A stretch of 64,000 bases of DNA from assembly GCF_000429305.1 (NCBI RefSeq), contig NZ_AUBP01000002.1, forward strand, positions 124,001 through 188,000, read 5' to 3'. This DNA comes from Desulfovibrio inopinatus DSM 10711 (GTDB lineage Bacteria > Desulfobacterota > Desulfovibrionia > Desulfovibrionales > Desulfovibrionaceae). Below are positions 53,807 through 63,681 of this stretch, piece by piece. Numbering within the stretch: position 1 is the stretch's first letter; each line of letters begins with the position of its first letter. Below the pieces are notes generated by a model. It did not search any database, had not been told where the DNA came from, and worked only from the letters and a program-made list of their open reading frames with translations. A program made the translations under genes and the position numbers.

Positions 53807-54718
53807 ATGTTTTTCTCCGGATTGTCGCGTTGCGGGCTGGTGGCATTGCTTGCGCTTTGTGTTTTTTCTTGTCCTGCGGCTGGCGGTGAAGCTGCAGGGG
53901 GCGTTGTGGCGCGTTCCTTCATTCTATCCATTGGCGTCTGCGTTCCATACTTCGCACCACCAGCGCCAGCATGTTGCTCCCATGGACCCGATGAGTTGAT
54001 TCCCGTTCTCTCCAGGGCCCTGGGCACCGCGCCTGAGGATCTCCGGCGTTTGACGAATCAGCAGGCGCACTACGATGCTGTCATCAACGATTTGGTGTGG
54101 CTGGCGGAGTCGAGCCGCCCTGATGACATCGTGATCATCTACTATTTCGGGCATGGTCTGCTGTTGCCGAATGACGATGGAAGTGAGCGTGATGGGCAGG
54201 ACGAGGTACTTTCCTTGTGGAGCGCACAGGAGCCGTTTTGCGTTTTGGAAGCCGTGCTCACAAAAAAATGGCTCTTGGATGACGAGCTGGGGCGTCTGCT
54301 CGACGCGATACCGGCAACGCGTAAACTGCTCATTGCTGATACTTGTCATGGGGGCGCGGCACAACGCCTGGCGATTTCAGATGAGCAAATCATGGCTTAT
54401 GATGCCAAAACCGCCGCTCTGATGGCCGCAGCCCAACCCAACCAGAACGCCTTCCTCTCACCCCAGACATGTGTTGGATTGTTTACTCACGCGCTGACTG
54501 AGGCAATCCGTAATGGTGCCCCGAATATGGAAGCGGCATTCACGAGCGCTCGACGTACCGTGATGCGCGAGCGCCCAAAGCAGCCGAATGCGTTGAAAGT
54601 GGCCAGGCGTAACGGGCAGACGCCGACCCTGACCGATCCGGAGGGATTGAGCCGAATGATTCTCCTTGCACCTCCTGGTACACCTGAGGGTGCGACCAAG
54701 AGCGCGCAAAAGAACTGA
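53807..54718 (+). CDS. Exported caspase-like (C14) protease
   Basis: A 303-residue protein beginning with a signal sequence, GLVALLALCVFSCPAAGG; VFSC may be a lipoprotein box. The caspase domain has the His116 dyad residue in IYYFGHG and Cys180 in LIADTCHGG. A middle insertion (DDGSERDGQDEV) and a late segment (GLFTHALTEAIRNG) resemble other bacterial C14 proteins. I chose the ATG at 53807, which puts the signal peptide at the N terminus; a GTG at 53756 would add 17 residues before it. It would act outside the cytoplasm. It converges on the Tat-type oxidoreductase subunit gene with an 8-bp gap. Confidence 0.82.
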   Translation: MFFSGLSRCGLVALLALCVFSCPAAGGEAAGGVVARSFILSIGVCVPYFAPPAPACCSHGPDELIPVLSRALGTAPEDLRRLTNQQAHYDAVINDLVWLAESSRPDDIVIIYYFGHGLLLPNDDGSERDGQDEVLSLWSAQEPFCVLEAVLTKKWLLDDELGRLLDAIPATRKLLIADTCHGGAAQRLAISDEQIMAYDAKTAALMAAAQPNQNAFLSPQTCVGLFTHALTEAIRNGAPNMEAAFTSARRTVMRERPKQPNALKVARRNGQTPTLTDPEGLSRMILLAPPGTPEGATKSAQKN

Positions 54719-54726
54719 TCGTTGTC

Positions 54727-55278
54727 TTACCAGTGGAGAGGATCGGGTGGGCCGAAAAACGTTCGTTTCACTGCGTGGCAGGGAAGGTCGCAGCTTGGAA
54801 ATCGCCAATCTCGGAGCAGGGTGTGAACCTGCGTATTTTGGACCGGTGGCTTGTTGGAGCCGCATAGTGCCCATCCTTCAGGCGAGCTATAGAAAATCAT
54901 AACCGCATATGTCTGAAGAATTTTTAACGCAAAGAGGACGGGGCCGGGGATGTCTGCATCAGTATCAACATCGGCTATCTGGCGACTGAATCCATCCCAG
55001 TCCACCGTTTTCTTTGTGTCGGCAACGAATGTTTGTTCCACCCAGTTGAGGACGATGCCGCACGATGACGCAAAGACCGCTCCTCCGGCATGAAGGCATT
55101 GTGTGTACAGATCGAGCGTATCCCTGTCGTTGATATCCTCCACACCCAAGATTCGTACGAGCATTTCGTTCGCGAGCGATGTTGACTGGTGGGTGCGCGT
55201 TTTGCGCCATACCCAAGTCCCCATGCCGGCAAGCGCCACTCCGGTTCCGGCCAGTGCGATGAATTTTCGTCGATCCAT
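54727..55278 (-). CDS. Gluconate 2-dehydrogenase subunit 3-like protein (Tat substrate)
   Basis: A 183-residue protein beginning MDRRKFIALAGTGVALAGMG, a twin-arginine signal. The body matches the small subunit (subunit 3) of membrane-bound GMC dehydrogenases. An ATG at 55308 would add ten residues. It follows the GMC gene by 52 bp and is probably the chaperone-like subunit that carries the FAD subunit through the Tat pore, since the latter has no signal. It ends in an unusual HAVKRTFFGPPDPLHW tail. Confidence 0.8.
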   Translation of the reverse strand: MDRRKFIALAGTGVALAGMGTWVWRKTRTHQSTSLANEMLVRILGVEDINDRDTLDLYTQCLHAGGAVFASSCGIVLNWVEQTFVADTKKTVDWDGFSRQIADVDTDADIPGPVLFALKILQTYAVMIFYSSPEGWALCGSNKPPVQNTQVHTLLRDWRFPSCDLPCHAVKRTFFGPPDPLHW

Positions 55279-55330
55279 GTCTGTATCTTCACACTCCGTT
55301 GTTGCCATAGTGGGCGCAATCAGCAGTATA

Positions 55331-57007
55331 TCAGGAGAGTTCGTCCCGAATGGCACAGTCTGCCAGGTACTCGGCACCGCGCAAGGCTAAAGCCTGAATC
55401 GTCAATGACGGCGAAAGCCCACAACCTTGTGTGCAGAGGATGGAACCATCGAGTACAAAAAGATTCGGCACATCGTGGCTTTGGCCAAACGCGTTGACGA
55501 CCGAGGATGTCGGGTCGTTCCCCATGCGGACTGTCCCGCACAGGTGTGATCCCGAAGCATCATCCAGTGAACTCATTGTGCCGGCGATGTGTTCAACTCC
55601 TGTTGCCTCGACCAGCGTCATACATGCGTCCAGCAGTTGCTTCAGTACGATCACGTCATCCGGTTGAAGTGTCACATCGAGGAGAGCCTTGGGCACGCCG
55701 TATTGGTCCGTTTCTGTCGCAAGACGGACTTGGTTGGTTGTTCGGGGAAGACATTCGGCCGTGGCAAACACCATAGCTTGGGAACCGAAACGTGTTTCCA
55801 CGAACCGCCGATGTCTCTGTCCAATGCCAGGGGCAAGGCGCAGGGCAAACGTTCCGGGCGTTCGCGCGAAGTCCGGAGCACCGAAGGTACTTACTGTGCA
55901 GCCACGTCCCGGCACCATGCTTGTTGAGGGGGAGAGGAAATCGAAGACCTTCCCGTCAATAGGAACGCCTTTATGAGTGTCGAGTTTTTCAGGGAAATAG
56001 AAACATACTCCGGCGTGGATGTTCTCCATGAGGTTGCAGCCGACAAGTCCTGAGCTATTGGCGAGGCCGTACGTATGTCCGGGACAGGCTGATTGCAGGA
56101 GAAGCCGCGGAGTCTCCACCGCGCCAGCAGCAAGCACCACTGCCTTGCCGCGAAGCACCGACTGCTTTCCGGTGTGTTCATCCACGACATGGACTTCACG
56201 GACGCGCCCGTTGCGTCCCAACGCAATCCGAAGTGCCACCAGCCCAGAACGCAGCTCCAACTTTTCAGAGTGAAGCGCCTGAGGAAGCACGGCAACGTCA
56301 ACACTCGACTTGTCCCCAATCAGACAGCCCTGGACACAGGCTTTGCAGCCGACGCACGGCAAACGTCCGCGATAGGGGCGGCTGAGGATTGCCAGCGTGT
56401 TCGGGCTCAAGGTCCAACCGAGTCTACGGCATCCCTTGGCTATACGCAGACTGGACGGACTCAAGCGGTGCGCAGGGTTTGGATAGGGGCCTTGTCGAGG
56501 AAACGCCGGATGGGGTTCACCAGCTACACCTAATATATCTTCCACCCGGGCGTAGTAGGGTGCGAGGTCGTCGTACGTGAGAGGCCAGTCCACTGCCTGG
56601 CCGAACAGGGTGTGCATACGAAATGTATGCGGAGGAAAGCGGTGTGCTTCAGCCTGGTAACGTAAAGTTGATCCGCCTACACCGCAGGCCCGAGCATAGT
56701 GTAGACGTCGCGACGAAGCGGTCTCGAACAACGTGGTGCGGAGTTCCTCAATCCCAGGAGGGTAGGCTTTGTTTTCAGAAACAACGGTGTCAGGAATGTG
56801 TGGCGTGAAGGGGTCGAGGAATTCGCCTCCGGGGCGTCCGAATGGATAGTCGTGACCGGGTGAAAAGCGCGGGCCTCGCTCAAGGAGAAGAGTTTGCAGG
56901 CCTCGCGCAGAGAGTTCCCACGCGGCGATGAGCCCTCCCGCACCGGCCCCGATAACGATAACGTCGAATTCACGACGAGACAACGTCTCTTCCTCCAATG
57001 ATATCAT
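55331..57007 (-). CDS. GMC-family FAD oxidoreductase (gluconate/sorbose dehydrogenase type)
   Basis: A 558-residue flavoenzyme. It has the N-terminal FAD motif [42 protein letters not shown], a Cys-rich [12 protein letters not shown] near residue 220, [18 protein letters not shown] and a GMC C terminus with [10 protein letters not shown] and [14 protein letters not shown]. It oxidises a polyol, sugar or alcohol, probably in the periplasm together with the Tat-exported small subunit encoded next. No cytochrome subunit gene is seen. The ATG at 57007 lacks a clear site, whereas a TTG eight codons later has GGAGGA nine bases upstream and may be the true start. Confidence 0.87.
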   Translation of the reverse strand: MISLEEETLSRREFDVIVIGAGAGGLIAAWELSARGLQTLLLERGPRFSPGHDYPFGRPGGEFLDPFTPHIPDTVVSENKAYPPGIEELRTTLFETASSRRLHYARACGVGGSTLRYQAEAHRFPPHTFRMHTLFGQAVDWPLTYDDLAPYYARVEDILGVAGEPHPAFPRQGPYPNPAHRLSPSSLRIAKGCRRLGWTLSPNTLAILSRPYRGRLPCVGCKACVQGCLIGDKSSVDVAVLPQALHSEKLELRSGLVALRIALGRNGRVREVHVVDEHTGKQSVLRGKAVVLAAGAVETPRLLLQSACPGHTYGLANSSGLVGCNLMENIHAGVCFYFPEKLDTHKGVPIDGKVFDFLSPSTSMVPGRGCTVSTFGAPDFARTPGTFALRLAPGIGQRHRRFVETRFGSQAMVFATAECLPRTTNQVRLATETDQYGVPKALLDVTLQPDDVIVLKQLLDACMTLVEATGVEHIAGTMSSLDDASGSHLCGTVRMGNDPTSSVVNAFGQSHDVPNLFVLDGSILCTQGCGLSPSLTIQALALRGAEYLADCAIRDELS

Positions 57008-57248
57008 AAGGTTGGATTTTTCCTTGCTCGACAGAGGACCTCTCTGTTCGGTGTCTGATATTCCCTTTTATTTTTCAATCATACTGGACTCGTCTATGAG
57101 CGACAACAGAGAAGCCGTTGAGGCGGGAAGGAATTGACGCAATAATGGAGTCAAGATATAGAATTGTTATCTCTATCCCGTATTGGCCTCAACAACGCCT
57201 TCTTGAGAATGGGGCGCCTTCGGGGCCGCAACCTGCACAGGAGTTTTT

Positions 57249-57458
57249 ATGAAAGCCTTTGTTCTTTCTCTCGCCATGTTTATGGCTGCAACTCCGGCGT
57301 TTGCCGGTCTTCTTCTGGGCGCGGAAGATTTTTCCAAGGGTGCAATGTGTTGCGTTGAAAAAACGTGTGTAATCACCAAGAGTGAAGCCGATTGTACCAA
57401 GATTGGCGGTAATGTGGTCAAGGATTGCAAAGAGTGTGCTGCCGACGAAAAGAAATAG
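57249..57458 (+). CDS. Small exported cysteine-rich protein
   Basis: A 69-residue protein with a clean signal peptide (MKAFVLSLAMFMAATPAFA) and a mature part of 50 residues holding five cysteines: a CC pair, then TCVI, DCTK, DCKEC-type spacing. CAGGAG precedes the ATG. A perfect terminator follows, so it is a single-gene unit. The cysteines could bind metal or form disulfides in the periplasm. I do not recognise a family. Confidence 0.75.
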   Translation: MKAFVLSLAMFMAATPAFAGLLLGAEDFSKGAMCCVEKTCVITKSEADCTKIGGNVVKDCKECAADEKK

Positions 57459-57480
57459 CTTTGAGCACTGCTCGGACAAT

Positions 57481-57516
57481 ACGGCGACGCATAGGCCTGT
57501 GGGCATGCGTCGCCGT
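57481..57516 (+). terminator. Terminator of the small Cys-rich gene
   Basis: A perfect 12-bp GC-rich stem, ACGGCGACGCAT with ATGCGTCGCCGT, a 12-nt loop, then cgttttc. It starts 23 bp after the stop codon. Confidence 0.88.
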
Positions 57517-57598
57517 CGTTTTCAGGTCTGCTTTGTCGTATTGTCGTGGGCTCTTTCGTCTTTGAGGGAGAGCGATAATGATGCGTTTTCGTAAAAAA

Positions 57599-57630
57599 AC
57601 ATGGTCTCCGAAGAAAGCCGGAGACCATGT
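57599..57630 (-). terminator. Terminator of the second chemoreceptor gene
   Basis: A perfect 12-bp stem, ACATGGTCTCCG with CGGAGACCATGT, and an 8-nt loop. On the minus strand it is followed by seven Ts. It lies 51 bp past the chemoreceptor stop. Confidence 0.92.
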
Positions 57631-57680
57631 TCAAGATCAGGAAATTGTCTTCCTGCAATGTCCGAAAATCCTCGATCCGA

Positions 57681-60119
57681 TCAAGTCAATTGCTTTTGAT
57701 CCAGGCTGTCCAAGATATTTTTTAACTCTAAAGACATTTGTGCCAAGTCCTGGACTGCGTCAGATGACTGTCGCATTCCATCAGCATTTTCAGACACAAT
57801 TCGGTTGATATCTTCAATCGCTCTATTGATTTGTTCCGACGTTGCGGATTGTTGTTCCGCAGCGGTTGCAATACTGCTGATCAGCACGGAACTCTCCGTT
57901 GCGAGTGATACAATATGGTCTAGGGCTTCACCCGATCCATTGGCCAATTCCGTCGCTTGGGTAATGCTTATCACGGCACTTTCAACGCTTTTGAGATTCT
58001 CATTGGCAACGGATTGAATCGCACGAATATTGTTCCCAACCTCATTCGTCGCGGTCATCGTTTTTTCTGCCAGCTTACGGACCTCATCGGCGACCACGGC
58101 AAATCCACGGCCAGCGTCTCCAGCTCGAGCCGCTTCGATGGCCGCATTGAGCGCCAACAGGTTGGTCTGGTCGGCGATGTCGGAAATAACGACCATGATG
58201 CCGCCAATCGATTCCGTTTGCTGGCCGAGCCGTTGCATGTTGTCTTGGAGCTGCTTGGCAACCGTGTTGACATTACGAATAGCGTCTACGACTTTGTTTA
58301 CCAAATCAGCACCTTCGTCGGCTTTTTCTTTTGCATTATTCGACTGTTCCGATGCCATGGACGCATTGCGGGCCACTTCGAGCACTGTGGCGTTCATTTC
58401 TTCCATAGCCGTGGCAGTTTCCCCGACGCGATCTTGCTGGAGTTCTGCTCCCTGACTGATTTGATCCACTTTGGACGAAAGTTCTTCGGCTGCCGCAGCC
58501 ACTCGATCTGCGACATCATTGGCTTGCTCGGCGACATTGATCATCGTTTTTTGGGCGGTCTTGATTTCTGTCTGATCAATAATGGATTCCATGGCACCAA
58601 CGATATCACCGGAGCGAGTCTTCAACGGGGTAGAACTGTAGCTTATTTCATATGTTGTCGTGCCCACATGCGAAACGGCGCTTGAGTTTACGACTTTTTG
58701 CGTATGCATACAGCGATCGGATGCGCAGTTCTCGGTATTACAGTCTGTCGTATTGAATAAATCCGAACATGTCGCGTCCATGCCGGAATTGACGCCAGCA
58801 ATCTTTTGGGCTGTTTCGTTAAGATATTTGACTTTGTGGTTCGAAGATAATGTCATGACTCCAATTGGAAGATGATCGACAAAGTTGGAAAACACTTCAA
58901 CCAACGTGTTGGCTCCCTCCACCAATCGAGCAAATTCGCCCGTATACTTACTGGGATCGCCAAACGCCTTCAATTCACCATGCTCTACTTTCGAGACGAT
59001 GTGCTCGACTTCTCCGGTCGCATTGGAGACGGAAAGTTTGATATCTTGTAACGCGTCGCAAATTTTACCCACTTGATCGCGTTGACGTACAGAGATTGTT
59101 TTTTGGAAATCACCAGCGGCCACGGCACGAGCAAAGGTCGTGGCTTGAACAAGTGGGCGAGTGATAATGCGCGAGATGATAATTGCGAAGAAAAGTCCTA
59201 TAATGACGCCAGAAATCGATAATATACCAACCAATTTTTGCGAGTATTCGCTCTGAGCCTGAACCATAGGGCCCAGGGTATCTTGGTCTTTTTTGATTGA
59301 AAGTTTCACGTCATCAATGTGTTTAGCAATAATCGGTCCCCATGTATCTAGTTTTTCAGTTACAATAGCGTTTCTCTGGATAACCGCCTCGACGACTTCG
59401 TCGAATGCCTTAGAGTATTGATCCGTGAGCTCGCCAGCTTCTTTCAGTGTGTTGCCCTGGTCAATGTTTCGCAACTCACGATGGAGTATCGTAAAGTTTT
59501 CTTTATACTCTGAGAAATTATTATGCACTTTTTTGACGATCTTAGGATCGTTGTAAAAAAGAAAAAGTGCACTATTTAAACGAGCCTGTAATACGTTACG
59601 TATTAAATGAGCAGCATGATAAGCAGTAATAGCATTTCCGTCATTTTTGGATGACTCCATGATATTGATCAACAACGAAACAATCTTTGCGCCATTGGCC
59701 ACAAATATTTTTTCTAGTTCAAGGCGTTTATTTTGCAGCGTAACGGCATTGTTGAAATTTTTATTATATTGCTCGAGAAGCGTGTTGACTTCTTGTAGCA
59801 AGGGAGTTCGTTCACTATCGTGAATTTCATGAAGAGCTTCGGACATAAAGTTTTTTGTTTTCTCCATGTGCCCTTTGAATTCATCCAAGTATTCTTGGGT
59901 GGAAGTTATAAGGTAATTTTTGACGTTTAAACGTGCCATAAGCAAGTTCGCTTGGACTTGTCCCATCAGATTCGTTTCTCGGGCCAGAACTCGATATTGA
60001 GTAAATGATTGAACATTTTGGGCCATCGAATAGTAGGACACACCTCCAGAAACCATGAGCAACAGGAGGACGATTCCAAATCCAATCGACAACTTTAATC
60101 CGATAGGCATGTCCTTCAT
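57681..60119 (-). CDS. Methyl-accepting chemotaxis protein with a helical sensor and PAS domain
   Basis: An 812-residue chemoreceptor. Helix 1 (about 10-31) and helix 2 (about 305-328) flank a roughly 270-residue all-helical periplasmic domain ([20 protein letters not shown]), like helical-bundle HBM sensors. HAMP is followed by a PAS domain ([20 protein letters not shown]) that includes a cysteine cluster [20 protein letters not shown]. The signalling tip is [25 protein letters not shown] lies before the ATG. The cysteines in the PAS domain suggest a redox, metal or cofactor sensor in addition to the periplasmic input. Confidence 0.93.
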   Translation of the reverse strand: MKDMPIGLKLSIGFGIVLLLLMVSGGVSYYSMAQNVQSFTQYRVLARETNLMGQVQANLLMARLNVKNYLITSTQEYLDEFKGHMEKTKNFMSEALHEIHDSERTPLLQEVNTLLEQYNKNFNNAVTLQNKRLELEKIFVANGAKIVSLLINIMESSKNDGNAITAYHAAHLIRNVLQARLNSALFLFYNDPKIVKKVHNNFSEYKENFTILHRELRNIDQGNTLKEAGELTDQYSKAFDEVVEAVIQRNAIVTEKLDTWGPIIAKHIDDVKLSIKKDQDTLGPMVQAQSEYSQKLVGILSISGVIIGLFFAIIISRIITRPLVQATTFARAVAAGDFQKTISVRQRDQVGKICDALQDIKLSVSNATGEVEHIVSKVEHGELKAFGDPSKYTGEFARLVEGANTLVEVFSNFVDHLPIGVMTLSSNHKVKYLNETAQKIAGVNSGMDATCSDLFNTTDCNTENCASDRCMHTQKVVNSSAVSHVGTTTYEISYSSTPLKTRSGDIVGAMESIIDQTEIKTAQKTMINVAEQANDVADRVAAAAEELSSKVDQISQGAELQQDRVGETATAMEEMNATVLEVARNASMASEQSNNAKEKADEGADLVNKVVDAIRNVNTVAKQLQDNMQRLGQQTESIGGIMVVISDIADQTNLLALNAAIEAARAGDAGRGFAVVADEVRKLAEKTMTATNEVGNNIRAIQSVANENLKSVESAVISITQATELANGSGEALDHIVSLATESSVLISSIATAAEQQSATSEQINRAIEDINRIVSENADGMRQSSDAVQDLAQMSLELKNILDSLDQKQLT

Positions 60120-61050
60120 TGTCTGCTCCTTATGGTTTGACGTATTTATGTTTTGCTGTTTGATGCAGTTATGTGGTTAGCTATTTTTTTAGAATTTTGT
60201 ATCAGCTCATACAATTTGATATAAATTGTATTCAGAGTTGAGAATGATACTGCAGTAGATCTCTCCCTTTTGTTTTTTTTGCGCAACAAAGTTTTCAAAA
60301 AAAACAAAAGTTTCAAAATGTTTACATGTAAATGTAAACTCATCTCGCCTGGAGATGAATAAAATGAATAACTCTTTTTTTTAATAAAAGGCAAATATTT
60401 TATAAACAATGTTTATCGTAATGGCGCTCGGATGGACTCTAGCTCATCGATACATAAGATTGAGATGAACGTTGGATCGTGAAGAAGCAACATGCTGTAT
60501 AATTTTGTATCGAAGTAAATGTTTACAAACAGATAGTTATGCGACGCAGCTTTGTTTCCCCTTGGTTCAGAGAATAACTAAGTGTGTTCTGGTATGCCAA
60601 ACAACACGTCGATAGTAACCTCATCATTTTATTCATACTGATGGAGCTGTTTTGTTGAGATCTATTGGTATGGAATTACAAAAAATTGAGAGAGATTGTT
60701 TCTGGATATGATTCACCGGCTGTAAGTTGAGAGCCTGCTCCCGTACATCATGTTCAGGGAGGCAAAAGGCGAGCTGCATGTTTTCTTTTCCCACCAAGAA
60801 AAAGCATAAGTTCAAGGCTGACGAGCAAGAATGCCCAACAGTTTTTTTGTTGACTATTCAACTCTGTGCTTTCTGAGAAGAGAAACCAAATTTGTTGAAG
60901 CACAATGTCGCTACTTGTGGTATGAATTGTTTTTCGGCGAATGGACGCAGGTTGTTGTCGTGTAACCGCCTGTGTCCAATACCCGACAAAGACCATGAAC
61001 AGTGTTAACTCCTGGCTGTACGAAGGGAGAAAAATGAAGGTCGAAAAACA
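60120..61050. other. AT-rich intergenic region, about 0.9 kb, with paired dyads
   Basis: No gene is supported; a 178-codon minus frame over 60754-61290 lacks a ribosome binding site and protein-like composition. Two adjacent inverted repeats stand out: GTTTACAT/ATGTAAAC (60320-60339) and TCATCTC/GAGATGA (60340-60358), 200 bp upstream of the chemoreceptor start. A 14-codon frame at 61034-61078 with AGGGAG before it overlaps the next gene and may be a leader. Confidence 0.4.
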
Positions 61051-61242
61051 ATGGCAAATTCTGTTGCATCCATCGTGAGTCGTGACGAAATGGATTCGCT
61101 CCTTAAAGGACATTTCAACCGAAAAGCCGAGGTTGCTCCTGTTCCTCAACGTGCACCGGAGACGGCACCTCGCAGTTCGACGAAAAACGTTATGACTTCT
61201 CTTGAGGTCCAATTTCTTACGGGTGGTCTCAGTGCGTATTGA
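61051..61242 (+). CDS. 63-residue protein with a FliM-like CheY-binding N terminus
   Basis: The N terminus, SIVSRDEMDSLLKG, follows the pattern of the FliM N-terminal segment that binds phospho-CheY (SILSQAEIDALLNG in E. coli), with the acidic-hydrophobic core E-[IM]-D-x-L-L conserved. The rest is a Pro/Ala-rich linker and a short end, TSLEVQFLTGGLSAY. There is no other flagellar-switch domain. GAAGG lies ten bases upstream. It could compete for phospho-CheY or anchor it, or be a relic of a FliM/FliN gene. The resemblance is visible; the role is inferred. Confidence 0.5.
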   Translation: MANSVASIVSRDEMDSLLKGHFNRKAEVAPVPQRAPETAPRSSTKNVMTSLEVQFLTGGLSAY

Positions 61243-61625
61243 GCGTAAAGCGTCGGGCCTATTCTTCATGTACTTTACTCTAAAGGGCATGAAGCACGCG
61301 TGACGCTATCTATGGAAACGTCACAGCGGATTTTATATCGGGGATTCTTCCCTCTTTATCCTCACCATATTCATCGTACCAAAGAAAGGAGCTTTCGTGC
61401 TTCTTTCGTGCATTATCTTGCCTTCATCAAGCTCCTGGAGAATATTCTTGTTCGTGTGGTTATGTATTGACCGCAAGGGATGATGTATGGAAGACGTGGT
61501 TTGTCTTGAATTCTTCTCGTGAATTCAAAGCGCTTCCGGCAAGACTTTCCCCTATAATTATTCTATCATTCGTCGAATATAATGTTGATATTACATGGAG
61601 AACATTTCCAAACAAGGATATGCGG
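61243..61625. other. Leader region of the radical SAM gene
   Basis: No gene is supported. An in-frame upstream extension of the radical SAM frame to 61467 has no ribosome binding site and reads poorly, so I treat it as untranslated. Confidence 0.35.
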
Positions 61626-62555
61626 ATGAATCAACGCGACATACCTGAGACAACGCTGCTCAATATCGAATTGAATTCGTCGTGCAATCTGCGATGCAAG
61701 TGGTGCGCGCTTGATCATTCGAAACCGCGTATTCAGATGCGTGTTGAAACGATGGAGATACTGTTTCGACAGCTTGCAGAGAATCGTTTACCGCATCTCA
61801 GGAGAGTCGATCTCCATAACGCCGGGGAAACGCTGCTCCATGCGGATTTGCCGGCCATGCTCTCCGTTATCCGTCGATATAAAGGTAAAATTCCATCAAA
61901 ACCGGTGGTCGGATTGCTCACCAATGCGATGTTGTTGAGTGAAAAGAAGTCTACGCAAATCATTCGCAGTCGGGCAGTCGACCAAATGCGATTTAGTCTT
62001 GATGGAGGTTCTGAAGACGCATTCGAGCAAATTCGCGTTGGAGCCCGATGGGACGTCGTTCGTGAGAATATTATGAAATTTCTCTTGCTCAATCGTCGCG
62101 CTAATGCTCCCATTACAACCGAAGCAATCTGCATTATTGAAGAATCTCCTGAAAAAACAGCAGCGTTCTCTCCGGCGTTTCAAGAATTGTTGTCGTTTAT
62201 GGATAAAGTGAGTCTCCGACATCCCCACAATTGGGACGGGAGTGTTGAAATGGGTGTTGATGATTCTTCGTTTCGGGCAATCGCAGAAAAGAGCGTTGGC
62301 GAACCCTGCTTTTTACTGATGAAGAACATGGTGGTGCTTCCTGATGGTTCCGTCACGATCTGCTGCAATGATTTGAATGCACGTGGCGTCATGGGAACTA
62401 TTTATGAACAACCGCTTGATGCGTTTGTATGTCACCCCATGAGAATGAAAATGATTGAGCTTTTTCGGCAGGGGAAAAAAGAACAGATCGACTTATGCCG
62501 ACGGTGTACAGGATTTTATTCTAAACCGAAAAAAAGAATGCATGATGAAGCATAA
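61626..62555 (+). CDS. Radical SAM/SPASM enzyme
   Basis: About 309 residues. The cluster motif is CNLRCKWC near residue 22, followed by DLHNAGETLLH and RFSLDGGSEDAFEQIR, typical of radical SAM proteins. The C terminus has a SPASM-like cysteine set: CFLLMKNMVVLPDGSVTICC, then DLCRRC. I prefer ATG 61626, with AAGG eight bases upstream; the ATG at 61620 is also possible. SPASM enzymes modify peptides, sugars or nucleotides. Its stop lies inside the next gene, a GT-B glycosyltransferase, so the two act together, perhaps in surface-glycan or antibiotic-like chemistry. Confidence 0.85.
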   Translation: MNQRDIPETTLLNIELNSSCNLRCKWCALDHSKPRIQMRVETMEILFRQLAENRLPHLRRVDLHNAGETLLHADLPAMLSVIRRYKGKIPSKPVVGLLTNAMLLSEKKSTQIIRSRAVDQMRFSLDGGSEDAFEQIRVGARWDVVRENIMKFLLLNRRANAPITTEAICIIEESPEKTAAFSPAFQELLSFMDKVSLRHPHNWDGSVEMGVDDSSFRAIAEKSVGEPCFLLMKNMVVLPDGSVTICCNDLNARGVMGTIYEQPLDAFVCHPMRMKMIELFRQGKKEQIDLCRRCTGFYSKPKKRMHDEA

Positions 62556-63615
62556 GAATCTTTATATCAGCAGATTTCCCCTTCGGACAGGTGGGCATGG
62601 TGGAAACCGCAGAGTGTTGCAGATTCACGACGCGTTGGTTCAGGATGCGTGGGGAGTATTCGACATTGCTCAAATGCCGACAGACGGTGGACCGGAAACG
62701 CCGTCTCCACTCTTCAGCAATGATAGCGGACTGGACACGCGGTACAATTACAATGCGTATTTACACGGCCAGTTCAATCGAGATTTTCACCTGTCCAGGC
62801 AAATTAAAGACTTGGATCTGAATGCGGTCTTGCTCGACGATCCCGTGTTTTTTCCACATACGCTGCATGAATTGTCACGGTTGTCGATTCCATTTGGGAT
62901 TGTCTTGCATAATATGGAGTCCATGGCGCGTATACCAAAGGATACGCAGCAACAATTTTCAATATTTCACGAAGAAATTGCAGCGATATCACAGTCAAAA
63001 CTCTGTGTGACGATTTCTCGTGAAGAGACATGGTTGCTGGAAAACATGGGAATCAATTGCTTCTATTACCCATATTATCCAACGAAATCCCTTGAAGATT
63101 GGCTCTCGGCTGTACGAAGTGCACGAAATCAATCGGAGAAAAAATACATTGTATCCCTGGGCACGGCATTCAATCCGCCGACATACGAAGGGATGTGTGA
63201 GTTGGCGACGATGTGGGACTCCGTGAATCGGGGAAAAGAATTTCTCATTATCGCGGGGTTTGGTGCATCGCTTATCAAGCAAATCGATGCCAATTTTGAA
63301 TCGATATATATCGCCAACAATGTCAGTGAAGATGAGATGTTCACCATCCTGACGGAGTGTAAAGCCTGTATTATACATCAACACTCCGGGGCCGGTGCGT
63401 TGACGAAGATTCCCGAATTGCTGCTTGCCGGTGTGCCTGTTATTGCGAGTCATCATGCGGCACGGAGCTATTACGATCAGTCTTCGTTATTCATGTATGA
63501 TACTTTAGAAGATCTTCCCACTGCACTTGCCGCGGCGACGTCGGCGCCTCCACCTCGTTGTTCGGTAATGCGACGTGACGAGGGATTGCGTGCGAGTATC
63601 GCACGAGCATTTTGA
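62542..63615 (+). CDS. GT-B glycosyltransferase (GT4-like)
   Basis: A 357-residue protein. The N-terminal half starts KNLYISRFPLRTGGHGGNRR, with the Gly-rich loop of GT-B acceptor domains, and FGIVLHNMESMARIP. The C-terminal half has the donor domain: IVSLGTAFNPPTYEGM, LIIAGFGASL and the nucleotide-sugar loop GAGALTKIPELLLAGVPVIAS. It overlaps the radical SAM stop by 14 bases and uses ATG 62542. Donor and acceptor are unknown. Confidence 0.83.
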   Translation: MMKHKNLYISRFPLRTGGHGGNRRVLQIHDALVQDAWGVFDIAQMPTDGGPETPSPLFSNDSGLDTRYNYNAYLHGQFNRDFHLSRQIKDLDLNAVLLDDPVFFPHTLHELSRLSIPFGIVLHNMESMARIPKDTQQQFSIFHEEIAAISQSKLCVTISREETWLLENMGINCFYYPYYPTKSLEDWLSAVRSARNQSEKKYIVSLGTAFNPPTYEGMCELATMWDSVNRGKEFLIIAGFGASLIKQIDANFESIYIANNVSEDEMFTILTECKACIIHQHSGAGALTKIPELLLAGVPVIASHHAARSYYDQSSLFMYDTLEDLPTALAAATSAPPPRCSVMRRDEGLRASIARAF

Positions 63616-63660
63616 CCGTATGGTACCTCGTCATGAGTGTGATTCCATTGGGCTGACCCA

Positions 63661-63676
63661 ATATATATATATATAT
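63661..63676. repeat. (AT)8 microsatellite
   Basis: Sixteen bases of alternating AT between two convergent genes. Slippage-prone, but outside any coding sequence and not placed to act on a promoter. Confidence 0.9.
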
Positions 63677-63681
63677 CGCCT

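Noticed and set aside
60754-61290. A 178-codon minus-strand frame in the gap upstream of the FliM-like gene
   Set aside because: Composition is scattered and Arg/Ser/His-rich, with no ribosome binding site and no motif; it overlaps a better-supported plus-strand gene.
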